DNA of 64,000 nt from a virus, in the IMG/VR virus record IMGVR_UViG_3300010885_053065, positions 25,720 to 89,719 of that record. The stretch is one strand, 5' to 3'. This document shows, in pieces, positions 32,486 to 40,019 of the stretch. The position numbers were made by a program, and so were the translations under genes. The first letter of the stretch is position 1; each line of letters starts with the position of its first letter. The notes below the pieces were generated by a model. The model saw only the letters and a list, made by a program, of their open reading frames with translations. It did not search any database and was not told the origin of the DNA.

Positions 32486-33169
32486 CTAATAATACATTTT
32501 TTTTCTAGACCTTGTTAGATTTTCGTGTGAAGTAATTAACCTTAGTTTAGCGTGTTTATCATGATATTTTTGCCAATCTTCTTTTATTTTTTTGTCTACA
32601 ATTGTTCGTTTAGATTCCCCAATATGTTTAATTTCAACATCTTCTAATTTTAGATTATACTCTTGGCAAAAATTATGTAAAATTTCAACAAAAGGAATTA
32701 TATGATCTACATGCATACCAGCTATTGAATTAATTAAACTATCACTTAATTGCTGAGTCCTGAAACTAATTATTTGGTCTAATATGGAGTATCTAAAAGC
32801 TTCTTTAATATCTTCTTTGTGTTGGAATGACTGGTCTAATCGCAAAGCTTTATTGAATGAAAAATCTTCCCAGTTTTTGTCAACCATTTTAACGTAAAAA
32901 CAATTATATTTAGATCTTCCATCATTATCAATTTTTAATTCAATTTGTTCTGGAATTAATTCTTGTTTTCTTCGCAAAGCTAATGCTGCTATAAGTTTTA
33001 TGTTATAAAGAGAAGATAAACTTTTATTTTTTAGAGAATTTTGACAAATTTCTTTTATTTTAGACTTGGTAATTTTTTCACCATTAAAAAAAGTTCCATT
33101 GGTAGACACATTTAATTGTGGAACTTCTGATTTATTAATAATATAGATTTGTTGATTCTTCTTAATCAT
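32486..33169 (-). CDS. HNH endonuclease inserted among head genes
   Basis: About 227 residues from ATG 33169 (a longer frame to 33268 overlaps the divergent gene and is unlikely). The C-terminal HNH motif is HVDHIIPF, followed by a long spacer and AKLRLITSHENLTRSRKK. The spacing fits DUF3223-like or DCL-type HNH proteins often found as free-standing mobile nucleases. It sits between the portal and the head morphogenesis gene, a frequent site for homing-type nucleases. Low GC compared with neighbours supports later acquisition. Confidence 0.75.
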   Translation of the reverse strand: MIKKNQQIYIINKSEVPQLNVSTNGTFFNGEKITKSKIKEICQNSLKNKSLSSLYNIKLIAALALRRKQELIPEQIELKIDNDGRSKYNCFYVKMVDKNWEDFSFNKALRLDQSFQHKEDIKEAFRYSILDQIISFRTQQLSDSLINSIAGMHVDHIIPFVEILHNFCQEYNLKLEDVEIKHIGESKRTIVDKKIKEDWQKYHDKHAKLRLITSHENLTRSRKKMYY

Positions 33170-33203
33170 TGTATTTACAAATATTATTTCTATTCTAACT
33201 ATT

Positions 33204-33893
33204 ATGATACAATTATCAATCCTGCATTTAGACGCAAAAACAAGAGAAGACCTAACATGGAACGACAATATTAAGCGTTATGTGTACACAGGTTCTAATA
33301 AAACTGTCTCTAGCAGAGAGATGTACAAACTTATCAAAAGAGAGCAGGTTGGGATTAAGTCTGATCTAGACTCTTTAGTAACTGCTTTACTTAGTAATCA
33401 AATAAGCCTAGAACAGTGGCAAAAAGATTCAGCTTTGATAATTAAAGACTCTCATGTAAACGCTGCTAGGCTTGGTAGAGGCGGTAAAGAGAACACATAT
33501 GGCATTCACTATCTAGAGGTAGCTAACGAGCTTAGAAAGAATCAATATCCGGCTTTTAGAAAATTAGCAGAACAAATGACCAAAGGAGAACTTAGTGAAG
33601 CTCAAATAAGAGCTAGAGTAGCTTCTTATGCTGACTCTAGTAAAATATCTTACGAGAAAGCATCTCTTACTCAAGCAAGAGACAAAGGAGAAGTTTGGGC
33701 ACGTAGGCGACTAGGTACTTGTGCTCCCCATTGTGATCAGTGTATTGAATACGCTTCTAGAGGTTGGGTAAGGTTGCAAGAAGTTGTCCCCCCTGGTGTT
33801 GATTGTGCCTGTAGGGGTAACTGCTGCTGTAGTGTAGAGACTAGTAGGTTTAGAAAAAGAGAAAGTACTAGCCTCTACGAAAAAAGCAACTAG
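33204..33893 (+). CDS. Phage Mu F-like head morphogenesis protein
   Basis: A 229-residue protein. The core YEKASLTQARDKGEVWARRR, followed by CAPHCDQCIEYASRGWVRLQ and VDCACRGNCCCSVE, resembles the Cys-containing C-terminal part of Mu-F/SPP1-gp7-type minor head proteins. These associate with the portal and are ejected early. The N-terminal helical region is typical. It is in the opposite orientation to the portal and separated from it by the HNH gene. ATG 33204 has a -10-like sequence close upstream. Confidence 0.75.
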   Translation: MIQLSILHLDAKTREDLTWNDNIKRYVYTGSNKTVSSREMYKLIKREQVGIKSDLDSLVTALLSNQISLEQWQKDSALIIKDSHVNAARLGRGGKENTYGIHYLEVANELRKNQYPAFRKLAEQMTKGELSEAQIRARVASYADSSKISYEKASLTQARDKGEVWARRRLGTCAPHCDQCIEYASRGWVRLQEVVPPGVDCACRGNCCCSVETSRFRKRESTSLYEKSN

Positions 33894-34075
33894 ACCACCT
33901 TCTCTCGTTCCTCAACCTCGTTCTCTTTAGCTTGCCTGAGACCTTTAACAAAGGCTCTTAGTACTGCAGTAGGGTATATCCCTAAACTATCTGAGTAGTT
34001 TTTAAGCCACGTCATATCAGACTGTTCAAGCTCTAAATGCAAGCTAACTCTATTTTCTATTCTTTTCTTAGGCAT
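33890..34075 (-). CDS. Small ribbon-helix-helix-like regulator
   Basis: 61 residues: a basic beta-strand-like start (KKRIENRVSLHLELEQSDMT), then two helices (WLKNYSDSLGIYP, AVLRAFVKGLRQAKE). This matches the length and layout of CopG/Arc-type RHH repressors. The stop overlaps that of the head gene by 4 bp. It is divergent from promoter P4, which it may regulate. Confidence 0.55.
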   Translation of the reverse strand: MPKKRIENRVSLHLELEQSDMTWLKNYSDSLGIYPTAVLRAFVKGLRQAKENEVEEREKVV

Positions 34076-34134
34076 TTCTTTTGATTAAAATAAGTTCCTA
34101 TTCTATTTTAATCTATGTATCCGTATCCTCTGTA

Positions 34135-34206
34135 GTAAGTTTGCTCAAAACACTTTTTATTTTCTTGTTATAAACACTTGACACACACCCAAATAATTGT
34201 TATATT
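34135..34206 (+). promoter_or_regulatory. Phage promoter P4 of the conserved set
   Basis: TTGACA (34178-34183), 17-nt spacer, TATATT (34201-34206). The upstream box is diverged (GTAAGTTTGCTCAAAACACT). The leader again has the GGTTAAG...TTAACC inverted repeat and AAGCACCTAG. Confidence 0.8.
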
Positions 34207-34260
34207 ATATATATGGTTAAGAAGTTAACCAAGCACCTAGACAAGTAAATAAGGAGGGAA

Positions 34261-34605
34261 ATGCAAGGAAGTCAAGGTTTCTTTTGTTATTCCAATAAGA
34301 AGAAAAAAGTCTTCAAAGGAATAATGAAACAAAAAAGACCGATTGAGTGGATACGAGTTCTAGATTGTCGACCAGAATGCGGTCTAACACTGGTAACGAC
34401 ACCTTGGGATTTAGGGATCTACTTTCTAGACACACAGTTGTTTAGTTATCCCAGAACCCACTATCAAAAAGAAGTCCTCAAAAACTTCTGGAGTTTAGAA
34501 GGCTCTCAAGTTTCTGAGGAGGATAGACTCTTCCTGCTCTCTTTATATGAAGAACGCCTACCAGCGATTCTAAAATATCGAGAGTTCTTTAAAATTCCCT
34601 TCTAA
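34261..34605 (+). CDS. Small unknown protein behind promoter P4
   Basis: 114 residues from ATG 34261 (AAGGAGG 3 bp upstream), or 93 from ATG 34324 (AAAGGA close upstream, MKQKRPIEWIRV). The shorter form may be the main product because the 21 extra residues are Lys-rich and unconserved-looking. The body (LTLVTTPWDLGIYFLDTQLF, then YEERLPAILKYREFF) has no domain I recognise. Own promoter and terminator. Confidence 0.5.
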   Translation: MQGSQGFFCYSNKKKKVFKGIMKQKRPIEWIRVLDCRPECGLTLVTTPWDLGIYFLDTQLFSYPRTHYQKEVLKNFWSLEGSQVSEEDRLFLLSLYEERLPAILKYREFFKIPF

Positions 34606-34615
34606 CGCTTAATTA

Positions 34616-34645
34616 AGAGAGTCTAGTTATCTAGACTCTCTTTTT
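34616..34645 (+). terminator. Rho-independent terminator
   Basis: Perfect 11-bp stem AGAGAGTCTAG / CTAGACTCTCT with a TTAT loop and a T run. Confidence 0.9.
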
Positions 34646-34678
34646 GTTACAATATCCCAAATAGCTAGAGGTGTTTAC

Positions 34679-35008
34679 ATGAAATATAACGAATTAGCTC
34701 CGTCAAGATTAAGAACCTATCCCTTTGTCTTTATCTCAAATTGGACTAACGTTGCTACTAGAGAGGTAGCTGAAATCCTTTGGACAGAGGAAAGGTTAAA
34801 GCCTTTTTTAAACTCAATATTTGAGCTATCTTCTCAACTAGATTTTGAGGAGCATCAAGACTGGAAGTTGTCAGTCAAAAGAATAGAAGCTTACTTACAA
34901 ACTAACCTACCTGACTATATTGATCTAAAAGGAGAGATAGGTTACAGAGAACTAGCAATATGTTTTACCAAGGATAACCTTAAATGTTTCCTTGGTATTG
35001 GTGCATAG
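34679..35008 (+). CDS. Unknown 109-residue protein
   Basis: A small protein (YPFVFISNWTNVATREVAEI, then LDFEEHQDWKLSVKRIEAYL). A GAGGTG site precedes the ATG, like those of phoH and the tape measure. It lies alone between a terminator and the convergent holin-like gene. No family recognised. Confidence 0.5.
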   Translation: MKYNELAPSRLRTYPFVFISNWTNVATREVAEILWTEERLKPFLNSIFELSSQLDFEEHQDWKLSVKRIEAYLQTNLPDYIDLKGEIGYRELAICFTKDNLKCFLGIGA

Positions 35009-35026
35009 ACTATAGCTAGTCTTTAC

Positions 35027-35218
35027 CTACTTTCTGCACCGACTTTGCAGGTATAGGGCTATAATCAGAGTTACTACTAATACGTTACTAGGTTCGGGAA
35101 CAGCTACCGATACTATATGCGATTGCTGTTTAATCAATTCATTATCCTTAGCATTTTGAGAAAAGTTTAAACCGAACGCTAAGCTTAATCCAATCAAAGT
35201 TAATAGTATAGCTGACAT
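35027..35218 (-). CDS. Holin-like small membrane protein with PEP-CTERM-like end
   Basis: 63 residues with two hydrophobic segments: the N-terminal AILLTLIGLSLAFGLNF and the C-terminal VLVVTLIIALYL. The second is preceded by VPEPSN and followed by RCRK, which matches a PEP-CTERM sorting signal. It directly follows the CHAP endolysin gene (1-bp overlap), the usual place for a holin or spanin. Whether the PEP motif is functional or chance is open. Confidence 0.55.
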   Translation of the reverse strand: MSAILLTLIGLSLAFGLNFSQNAKDNELIKQQSHIVSVAVPEPSNVLVVTLIIALYLQSRCRK

Positions 35219-35937
35219 TATTTTTTAAGAGGTTGCAACCAAGCGTTGACATAAGACTGAGCACCTAAAACTCCATCAATATCAAGACAAAACTCCTTCT
35301 GAAAGTCGGTAAGAACGTTAGCATCTATTTGGGTAAAAATAGACGTTCCTTCTGGATCTAGTCTTGACCATCCTCTTTCAATCATTTGGTTTCTCCACTT
35401 GATAACTAGACTAGATTTCTTATTCTTTTCTACTGGTGTACCTATCCAAGGATAAATTTCACCATAGTAATCAACAGCAGGATTAAATTTAGGTCTACCA
35501 TATCCAGCTACTAAATGTTTGGCTCTTTTCTTTCTAGCAACTGTCCCACCATTAGACCAATTGCTATCAGAAGTGTTCCCTTCAATAGTTAATACAAAGT
35601 CATCTAGTACTTGTGTGACTATACCAACATGATCTGATACTCCGTCTCTTTGCCAATCAAAGAAAACAATATCTCCTATCTTTGGTGTACTTCTATAAAA
35701 AGCTCCTTGATTTTTATACCAATTAATCCCACTAGGACAATAAGCAAAGCCAATTTTACCTTTGTCTTGCATCTCGTCTGTAAAGCCACAGGCATAGAGA
35801 CAATAAGAAACAAATTGAGCACACCAAGGAACCCCGTTAAAGCCGTACCATTTACCGAAAGGGTTCCTCTTACCTGCTTTTTCTCGATAGCCAACAAAGA
35901 TATTAGCAAAATCAACGAAATTATTACTTAAGACCAT
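35218..35937 (-). CDS. CHAP-domain endolysin with C-terminal peptidoglycan-binding domain
   Basis: About 239 residues. The CHAP domain has its catalytic Cys in PWCAQFVSYCLYACG, His in SDHVGIV and the polar Glu/Asn in IEGNTS. The C-terminus (LTDFQKEFCLDIDGVLGAQS) is a peptidoglycan_binding_1 repeat. It cleaves cross-bridges or the amide bond of peptidoglycan at lysis. ATG 35937 is chosen because AGGTG lies 6 bp upstream; a GTG at 35946 is possible. It overlaps the next lysis gene by 14 bp. Confidence 0.85.
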   Translation of the reverse strand: MVLSNNFVDFANIFVGYREKAGKRNPFGKWYGFNGVPWCAQFVSYCLYACGFTDEMQDKGKIGFAYCPSGINWYKNQGAFYRSTPKIGDIVFFDWQRDGVSDHVGIVTQVLDDFVLTIEGNTSDSNWSNGGTVARKKRAKHLVAGYGRPKFNPAVDYYGEIYPWIGTPVEKNKKSSLVIKWRNQMIERGWSRLDPEGTSIFTQIDANVLTDFQKEFCLDIDGVLGAQSYVNAWLQPLKK

Positions 35938-36757
35938 ATTGTGCACCTATTAAACTTAATTGTTCTAATCTCTTAATTAATACAACACAGCCCAACTGAG
36001 CATCTATAGCATCAGGATTATAGTGACCGTCTGAAGTGTACTTACCTCCATTATACAGTGACGTACCAGCCCAAAGATAAGGAGATAGTAAGCCTTTCAT
36101 CTTATAGCCAAGTCCGTTGTACCCTTCTAGTCGTTTCAAAGCTGAGGGAATAGACCAATCAGTTACTTTATCTAATCCGTCATACTGAATAGCGTCTATA
36201 GCTGATTCTGTCCAACTATAAGGCGGTTCTCCCTTAACTGGTCTACCTTTTGGCTCATTTTTAGTGCGTTTAGCTAAAGAATCACCATTATGAAGGTGTG
36301 TCTTAAAGTCACAAGTGGCTTCTCTATAGTGGATACAGAATATTATATGTGATGGTACTTTGGTGGTATTACTAACAAGATTATACTTAGAAATATTGTT
36401 AACGTATAAGTTTATTGCTGTATTGATTTGGTTTGTTTTATCTGTATCGACAATAGCTTTCTTGTATAGGTCTTGATATTTAGCTAATTCACTATCTAAT
36501 CCCACAGGAAGTGCTTTAACTAATCTTTCTAGTACTTCTAGAGATCCTGCTCCGACTATATTCCAATTGGCTTGCATGTAATCTTTCTTAAAGCTTCCCC
36601 ATGCAGCAGCAGTTTTTATACCATATATGCCATCTACTGGTACGGTATAATACCCTAATAGTTTTAATTTAGTTTGTATTTCTTTTAACAATTCTTTATC
36701 TGCTTCAGCAAGAATTATTACAGAATTGTGTTCAATAACTTCCCTGATTGTGGTCAT
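35924..36757 (-). CDS. Second lysis enzyme: PG-binding domain plus lysozyme-like domain
   Basis: 277 residues. N-terminal peptidoglycan-binding repeat (about 22-65: LKEIQTKLKLLGYYTVPVDG, IYGIKTAAAWGSF). The C-terminal domain contains CIHYREATCDFKTHLHNGDS with a probable catalytic Glu, then GYNGLGYKMKGLLSPYLWAG, as in phage lysozyme/chitosanase-like muramidases. Together with the CHAP protein and the small membrane protein it forms a three-gene lysis cassette on the minus strand. Confidence 0.75.
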   Translation of the reverse strand: MTTIREVIEHNSVIILAEADKELLKEIQTKLKLLGYYTVPVDGIYGIKTAAAWGSFKKDYMQANWNIVGAGSLEVLERLVKALPVGLDSELAKYQDLYKKAIVDTDKTNQINTAINLYVNNISKYNLVSNTTKVPSHIIFCIHYREATCDFKTHLHNGDSLAKRTKNEPKGRPVKGEPPYSWTESAIDAIQYDGLDKVTDWSIPSALKRLEGYNGLGYKMKGLLSPYLWAGTSLYNGGKYTSDGHYNPDAIDAQLGCVVLIKRLEQLSLIGAQYGLK

Positions 36758-36813
36758 ATTTTTAAATAGATAATAATGTTCTCTGTCTAAATTATATCTA
36801 ATTGATTTTAAAT

Positions 36814-36843
36814 ATTAAAAAAAGACGACTAAAGAGCCGTCTT
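36814..36843 (-). terminator. Terminator after the G/GT pair
   Basis: Read on the minus strand, AAGACGGCTCTTTAGTCGTC forms a stem followed by TTTTTTT. It separates the frameshift gene from the lysis genes. Confidence 0.8.
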
Positions 36844-36928
36844 CAAATAAAAGCTGAAAGGATTTACATACTATAAACAAAATAAAGCAATTTGGACAGT
36901 AGTAGAGTCTCCGCTAAGGTTAATCCAT

Positions 36929-37375
36929 CTATTTTAACCTATCCACTAAATCACTTTTTAAGAAACTCTTCTCTACAAAGGCAGGAATTTTACCGGATTT
37001 CTTGAGCCTAGTAAATATCTCAATTGCTTTTCTAGAGACTGGAGGTAAACTCTCTTTTTTATCCTCTTCTGGGAAAGGAAGATATCTACTTAAATCAAGT
37101 TTGACTTTATCGCTAGAACCTCCAAAGCTAGAGAAGCCTAGTTCTAGAAGAATTGACTGCTTAGCAATAGCAATAGATTGGAAGTTCAATTCAGTCTGTT
37201 TCCTTTTAATCTGACCATTCCAAAGTTCTAGAATAAAGTGACAGGACTGAGAAAGAAACCAATCTAATTGTTGTGGAGTGCATATTTTCCAGAAGACAAA
37301 ATCTTGAAAGATTTCTCCCCAATTGATTTCAGACGTTAAGGACTTGGCACGGTTCCTGTAGATATCAATCCAATC
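36929..37375 (-). CDS. -1 frame extension of the tail chaperone-like protein (T part)
   Basis: 148 codons in the -1 frame after the heptamer at 37375-37381, ending at 36929. It includes EINWGEIFQDFVFWKICTPQ and QLDWFLSQSCHFILELW. Only its last 86 codons form a conventional frame (ATG 37189), but the reading continues unbroken back to the slippery site, so the full extension is expected as part of a 347-residue fusion. Confidence 0.75.
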   Translation of the reverse strand, partial: DWIDIYRNRAKSLTSEINWGEIFQDFVFWKICTPQQLDWFLSQSCHFILELWNGQIKRKQTELNFQSIAIAKQSILLELGFSSFGGSSDKVKLDLSRYLPFPEEDKKESLPPVSRKAIEIFTRLKKSGKIPAFVEKSFLKSDLVDRLK

Positions 37376-37971
37376 TTTCCCTCACTTTCGGGATTAATAG
37401 TAATAAAGTCTTCTTCTTCTTGAGTTTTCCACCCAGTTGACTCACCTTCAAAATAAGCTAGAAACTGCTCAGATAGTGAAGCAGGAATCTCTAGAGTCCA
37501 TTCAAGTTTCCAATCTTTTATTAATCTTTGTTGGATAACTGTTGTTACTTGCCTAGCAGCCAAAGAGGTTTCAGTTGATTCAGCTAAAGCTGCTGTAAAG
37601 AAGCTATTTAGTTTCTCTTGTAATTCATCAGGAAGTTTAACCCACTCAGCTTGATTTACAAAGGTCTTTTCGGCATTGGCTAGACTGCATTGTTTAGCTT
37701 CTCCAATAGCAGCAATAAGTTCTTTTCTTCGAGCATCGTTAAAGCGATCATTTCTAAAGCCTAGATTCTCTTTAACAGAAAGGTCGCCCATTTTAACGAG
37801 TTTAATAACTTTTTTACCTTCAAAATCTTCTAAAACATTATTTATTTTCTCAGCAATATTACCTCTCCCTTGACGAATTAGAAAGAGGAGACTTTGCGCT
37901 GTGACTTCTATATAATAAAATTCTTGCTTAGCTGCTTTCTCAATTAGAGAAGTAAAATCAAATCCAGACAT
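37336..37971 (-). CDS. Tail assembly chaperone-like protein (G part) with frameshift site
   Basis: 211 residues ending GTVPSP. The heptamer G_GGA_AAG, identical to that of lambda G/GT, occurs in phase at codons 198-199, so most ribosomes make this form and some make the GT fusion. The N-terminal part (SGFDFTSLIEKAAKQEFYYI) is alpha/beta. In lambda, G and GT coat the tape measure during tail assembly. Here the pair lies on the minus strand more than 12 kb from the tape measure gene, so the role is inferred from the frameshift layout. Confidence 0.7.
   Translation of the reverse strand: MSGFDFTSLIEKAAKQEFYYIEVTAQSLLFLIRQGRGNIAEKINNVLEDFEGKKVIKLVKMGDLSVKENLGFRNDRFNDARRKELIAAIGEAKQCSLANAEKTFVNQAEWVKLPDELQEKLNSFFTAALAESTETSLAARQVTTVIQQRLIKDWKLEWTLEIPASLSEQFLAYFEGESTGWKTQEEEDFITINPESEGKIGLISTGTVPSP
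37375..37381 (-). promoter_or_regulatory. Programmed -1 frameshift heptamer G_GGA_AAG
   Basis: On the minus strand GGGAAAG is in exact X_XXY_YYZ phase of the 37971 frame (GAG GGA AAG ATT). Slippage joins the G part to a 148-codon -1 frame. Confidence 0.8.
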
Positions 37972-38029
37972 ATTGTTAAATACTACAGGTTTACCTATCT
38001 ATTTTAGCCTAAGCGTATTTGTGGTTTAC

Positions 38030-38120
38030 CAAAAAACCTACTGTAGTATAATAGAAAAAGGAAGGTAGCCAAGATTTACAGTCTACTACCCTCCCCACTC
38101 ATCCTATCTAGAAAATAAAG
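38030..38120 (+). promoter_or_regulatory. Promoter and hairpin leader of the Rha-type gene
   Basis: TATAAT (38047-38052, context TGTAGTATAAT) followed by an imperfect hairpin at 38060-38094 (GGAAGGTAG / CTACTACCCTCC), then about 26 nt to ATG 38121. Confidence 0.5.
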
Positions 38121-38924
38121 ATGAATAAATTAAACGTTAACACAGTAAACGAGACTCTTGTTGTAGATTCGAGATTAATTGCTTCTGAACTTGGAATAGG
38201 TCATGAGCCATTTATCAGAACAATTAGAAAATATTCAGACGAAGTAGAACAGTTTGGAATACTCCGTTTTGAAAACGGGACATCTACAAACTCTGTTGGA
38301 GCAACACATAAAACTCTTTTTTGTTATCTAAACGAGGATCAAGCGACATATGTAATGACTTTATCTAAAAATACCGATAAGGTTAGACAATGTAAATTGA
38401 ATTTAGTTAAAGCCTTTTCTGAAGCCAAAAAACTAATTAAAGAAGTCATCCCTGCTCAGTCAGAGAAAATCAAAGAGCTAGAACTTCAAAACGAAAATCT
38501 AAAACTTGAGATTGAATTAGTCAAGGTCAAAGATAAACTAGAGTCTTTCAGATATACTATTGCCACTACTTGTCCAGAGATTGTTCAACAGAAAGTTTTA
38601 GGTTATGAAAAGGTGACAGAAGTACAAATAGTAAAACAGGTTGTAGATACTACAGGTCAGGTTCTTAACAATGGTGACACTATTAACAAAACTGAACTAT
38701 GTCACAGATACAATATCTTTACAAAGAATGGTAAGCCAGACTTCAAGAGACTTAATTTTATGCTTGAGTCACTCGGTATTCTTGACGATGACACAGCATG
38801 GGTTGAAGCTGTTACTCCACAATTCAACCGTCAGTTAAAAAGAGAAAAGTTAACTGAATTAGACAGGCAGTGGCTAATATCTAACAGACAGTTATTCTTT
38901 GGTGAATCTGATATCGATAGATAG
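38121..38924 (+). CDS. Rha-family phage regulatory protein
   Basis: 267 residues. The Rha domain at about 10-110 has ASELGIGHEPFIRTIRKYSD, TLFCYLNEDQATYVMTLSKN and CKLNLVKAFSEAKKL. A coiled coil (about 115-150) and a C-terminal DNA-binding-like region (NKTELCHRYNIFTKNGKPDF) follow. Rha proteins interfere with host regulation and P22-type growth. Own promoter, structured leader and terminator. Confidence 0.85.
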   Translation: MNKLNVNTVNETLVVDSRLIASELGIGHEPFIRTIRKYSDEVEQFGILRFENGTSTNSVGATHKTLFCYLNEDQATYVMTLSKNTDKVRQCKLNLVKAFSEAKKLIKEVIPAQSEKIKELELQNENLKLEIELVKVKDKLESFRYTIATTCPEIVQQKVLGYEKVTEVQIVKQVVDTTGQVLNNGDTINKTELCHRYNIFTKNGKPDFKRLNFMLESLGILDDDTAWVEAVTPQFNRQLKREKLTELDRQWLISNRQLFFGESDIDR

Positions 38925-38944
38925 TCAATAGATAGATACTAGAA

Positions 38945-38973
38945 AACCGCCTACTAACGCTGTAGGCGGTTTT
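38945..38973 (+). terminator. Rho-independent terminator after the Rha-type gene
   Basis: Perfect 10-bp stem AACCGCCTAC / GTAGGCGGTT followed by TTAAGTT. Confidence 0.85.
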
Positions 38974-39262
38974 AAGTTAATTAGGTCAACTATTTTTTAT
39001 CGTAAATATCTAGCTAATTTATCTCTTTTAGGGAAGATGCTTTTTCAAAAAGCATCTAATTCTGTGGAATGTCATTAATAACTTTGCCTACTTTTTGTTT
39101 AGGTAGGTATTTCAAGTCAAAAGTCTATCTACACAGTCGTTTCACCACGTCGATTTAAAATCGAACTGGTGGTTTACTTTGAATCATGTAACAACTCAAC
39201 TTTAAATATTAGATAGATAAATTATTTGCTTTAGGGCAACTGCTTTTTTAAAAAGCAGTTGA
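38974..39262. other. Structured noncoding stretch with four hairpins
   Basis: No open frame, but a series of inverted repeats: AGATGCTTTTTCAAAAAGCA (39035-39057), CCTAC/GTAGG (39087-39107), CCAC-TCGATTTAAAATCGA-GTGG (39144-39172), CAACTGCTTTTTTAAAAAGC (39237-39261). The first and last share a preceding TTTAGGG and a similar stem. It could be a small RNA, a recombination site, or nested terminators. Confidence 0.5.
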
Positions 39263-39290
39263 TAAAAAAAGACCTCCATTAATGGAGGTC
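39263..39290 (-). terminator. Terminator for the minus-strand 126-residue gene
   Basis: On the minus strand the perfect stem GACCTCCATTAATGGAGGTC is followed by TTTTTTTATC. Confidence 0.88.
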
Positions 39291-39305
39291 GAAAGTCATC
39301 TAGTT

Positions 39306-39686
39306 CTAGGTTAGTAGGTTCTCTGTGATCGTAGTATCTGCTATCTGTTCGTACTCGCTAAGAGGGAGTACTTTACCGTGAACAAAGATTTTGTTACCTT
39401 TGATAGTAATTTGACCGTTACCAATCCTACAAGTAATCTCTTTTTTTACTGCATCTATATGGTTAGAGAAAGATTCATCCTTATATATATAGTTGCCAGT
39501 CTCTGAATCAAGTTTAATTTTGTTCTCAGACTCATAAGATAACCACGCGTCACAAGTAAAAGCTACTGGTTTGGGGACTATAGAACCTGTAGCCTCACAT
39601 GATCTATCAAACGAGGAATAATACATACATCGTAAACAAGCTGTTAAACCGTTACTACAGTCAACTCTAAAGTTTAATTCAGACAT
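39306..39686 (-). CDS. Unknown protein with N-terminal Cys motif
   Basis: 126 residues. The N-terminal part has five Cys within about 45 residues (DCSNGLTACLRCMYYSSFDR, SCEATG, FTCDAWLSY), similar to the motif at 15383-15715 and possibly metal-binding. The C-terminal half is beta-rich (NGQITIKGNKIFVHGKVLPL). It overlaps the HTH repressor gene by 8 bp, so it is expressed with it, perhaps as a modulator of the lysis-lysogeny switch. Confidence 0.55.
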   Translation of the reverse strand: MSELNFRVDCSNGLTACLRCMYYSSFDRSCEATGSIVPKPVAFTCDAWLSYESENKIKLDSETGNYIYKDESFSNHIDAVKKEITCRIGNGQITIKGNKIFVHGKVLPLSEYEQIADTTITENLLT

Positions 39687-39894
39687 TTAGCATTTCCTCT
39701 ACAGAAATATTTAATTTATCCATTATTTTTAATAACACCCAACCATTAGGTATTCCTCTACCCTGCTCGACTTTAGCAATAGTGTCTTTACTAACGAGTA
39801 CTTGTTGCGCGAGAACCTCTTGACTAAGACAGGTTCTTAGCCGTTTTTCTTTTACCAAAATTCCTAACTTTTTGCGCTTTAATGTTTCGCTCAT
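39679..39894 (-). CDS. XRE/Cro-CI-type HTH repressor
   Basis: 71 residues from ATG 39894 (75 from ATG 39906). HTH_3 domain: KLGILVKEKRLRTCLSQEVL, AQQVLVSKDTIAKVEQGRGI, then LKIMDKLNISVEEML. Single-domain Cro size. Two AAGTACT words just upstream (39911, 39937) are likely operators, so it probably represses itself and the divergent head operon. Confidence 0.85.
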   Translation of the reverse strand: MSETLKRKKLGILVKEKRLRTCLSQEVLAQQVLVSKDTIAKVEQGRGIPNGWVLLKIMDKLNISVEEMLNV

Positions 39895-39910
39895 TTGTAG
39901 ATACATTGAT

Positions 39911-39945
39911 AAGTACTCGTTTAGGTATGTAAAAGTAAGTACTTA
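39911..39945. promoter_or_regulatory. Operator pair between the repressor and the head operon
   Basis: AAGTACT at 39911-39917 and TAAGTACTTA at 39936-39945, the second a perfect palindrome, with centres about 26 bp apart. They flank the divergent promoter region of the XRE gene and the structural operon. Confidence 0.6.
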
Positions 39946-39992
39946 TATATACACACCTGTATTAATAATAGCAATATTCTATGTCAAGCTGA

Positions 39993-40012
39993 GAAATAGG
40001 AACCTATTTCTT
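39993..40012 (+). other. Perfect hairpin before the head operon
   Basis: GAAATAGGAACCTATTTC (39993-40010) followed by TTG TTTT. It could act as an attenuator or leader structure for the gene starting at 40020. Confidence 0.45.
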
Positions 40013-40019
40013 GTTTTCT

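Noticed and set aside
33170-33268. N-terminal extension of the HNH gene
   Set aside because: It overlaps the divergent head gene and its promoter; ATG 33169 gives a complete domain.
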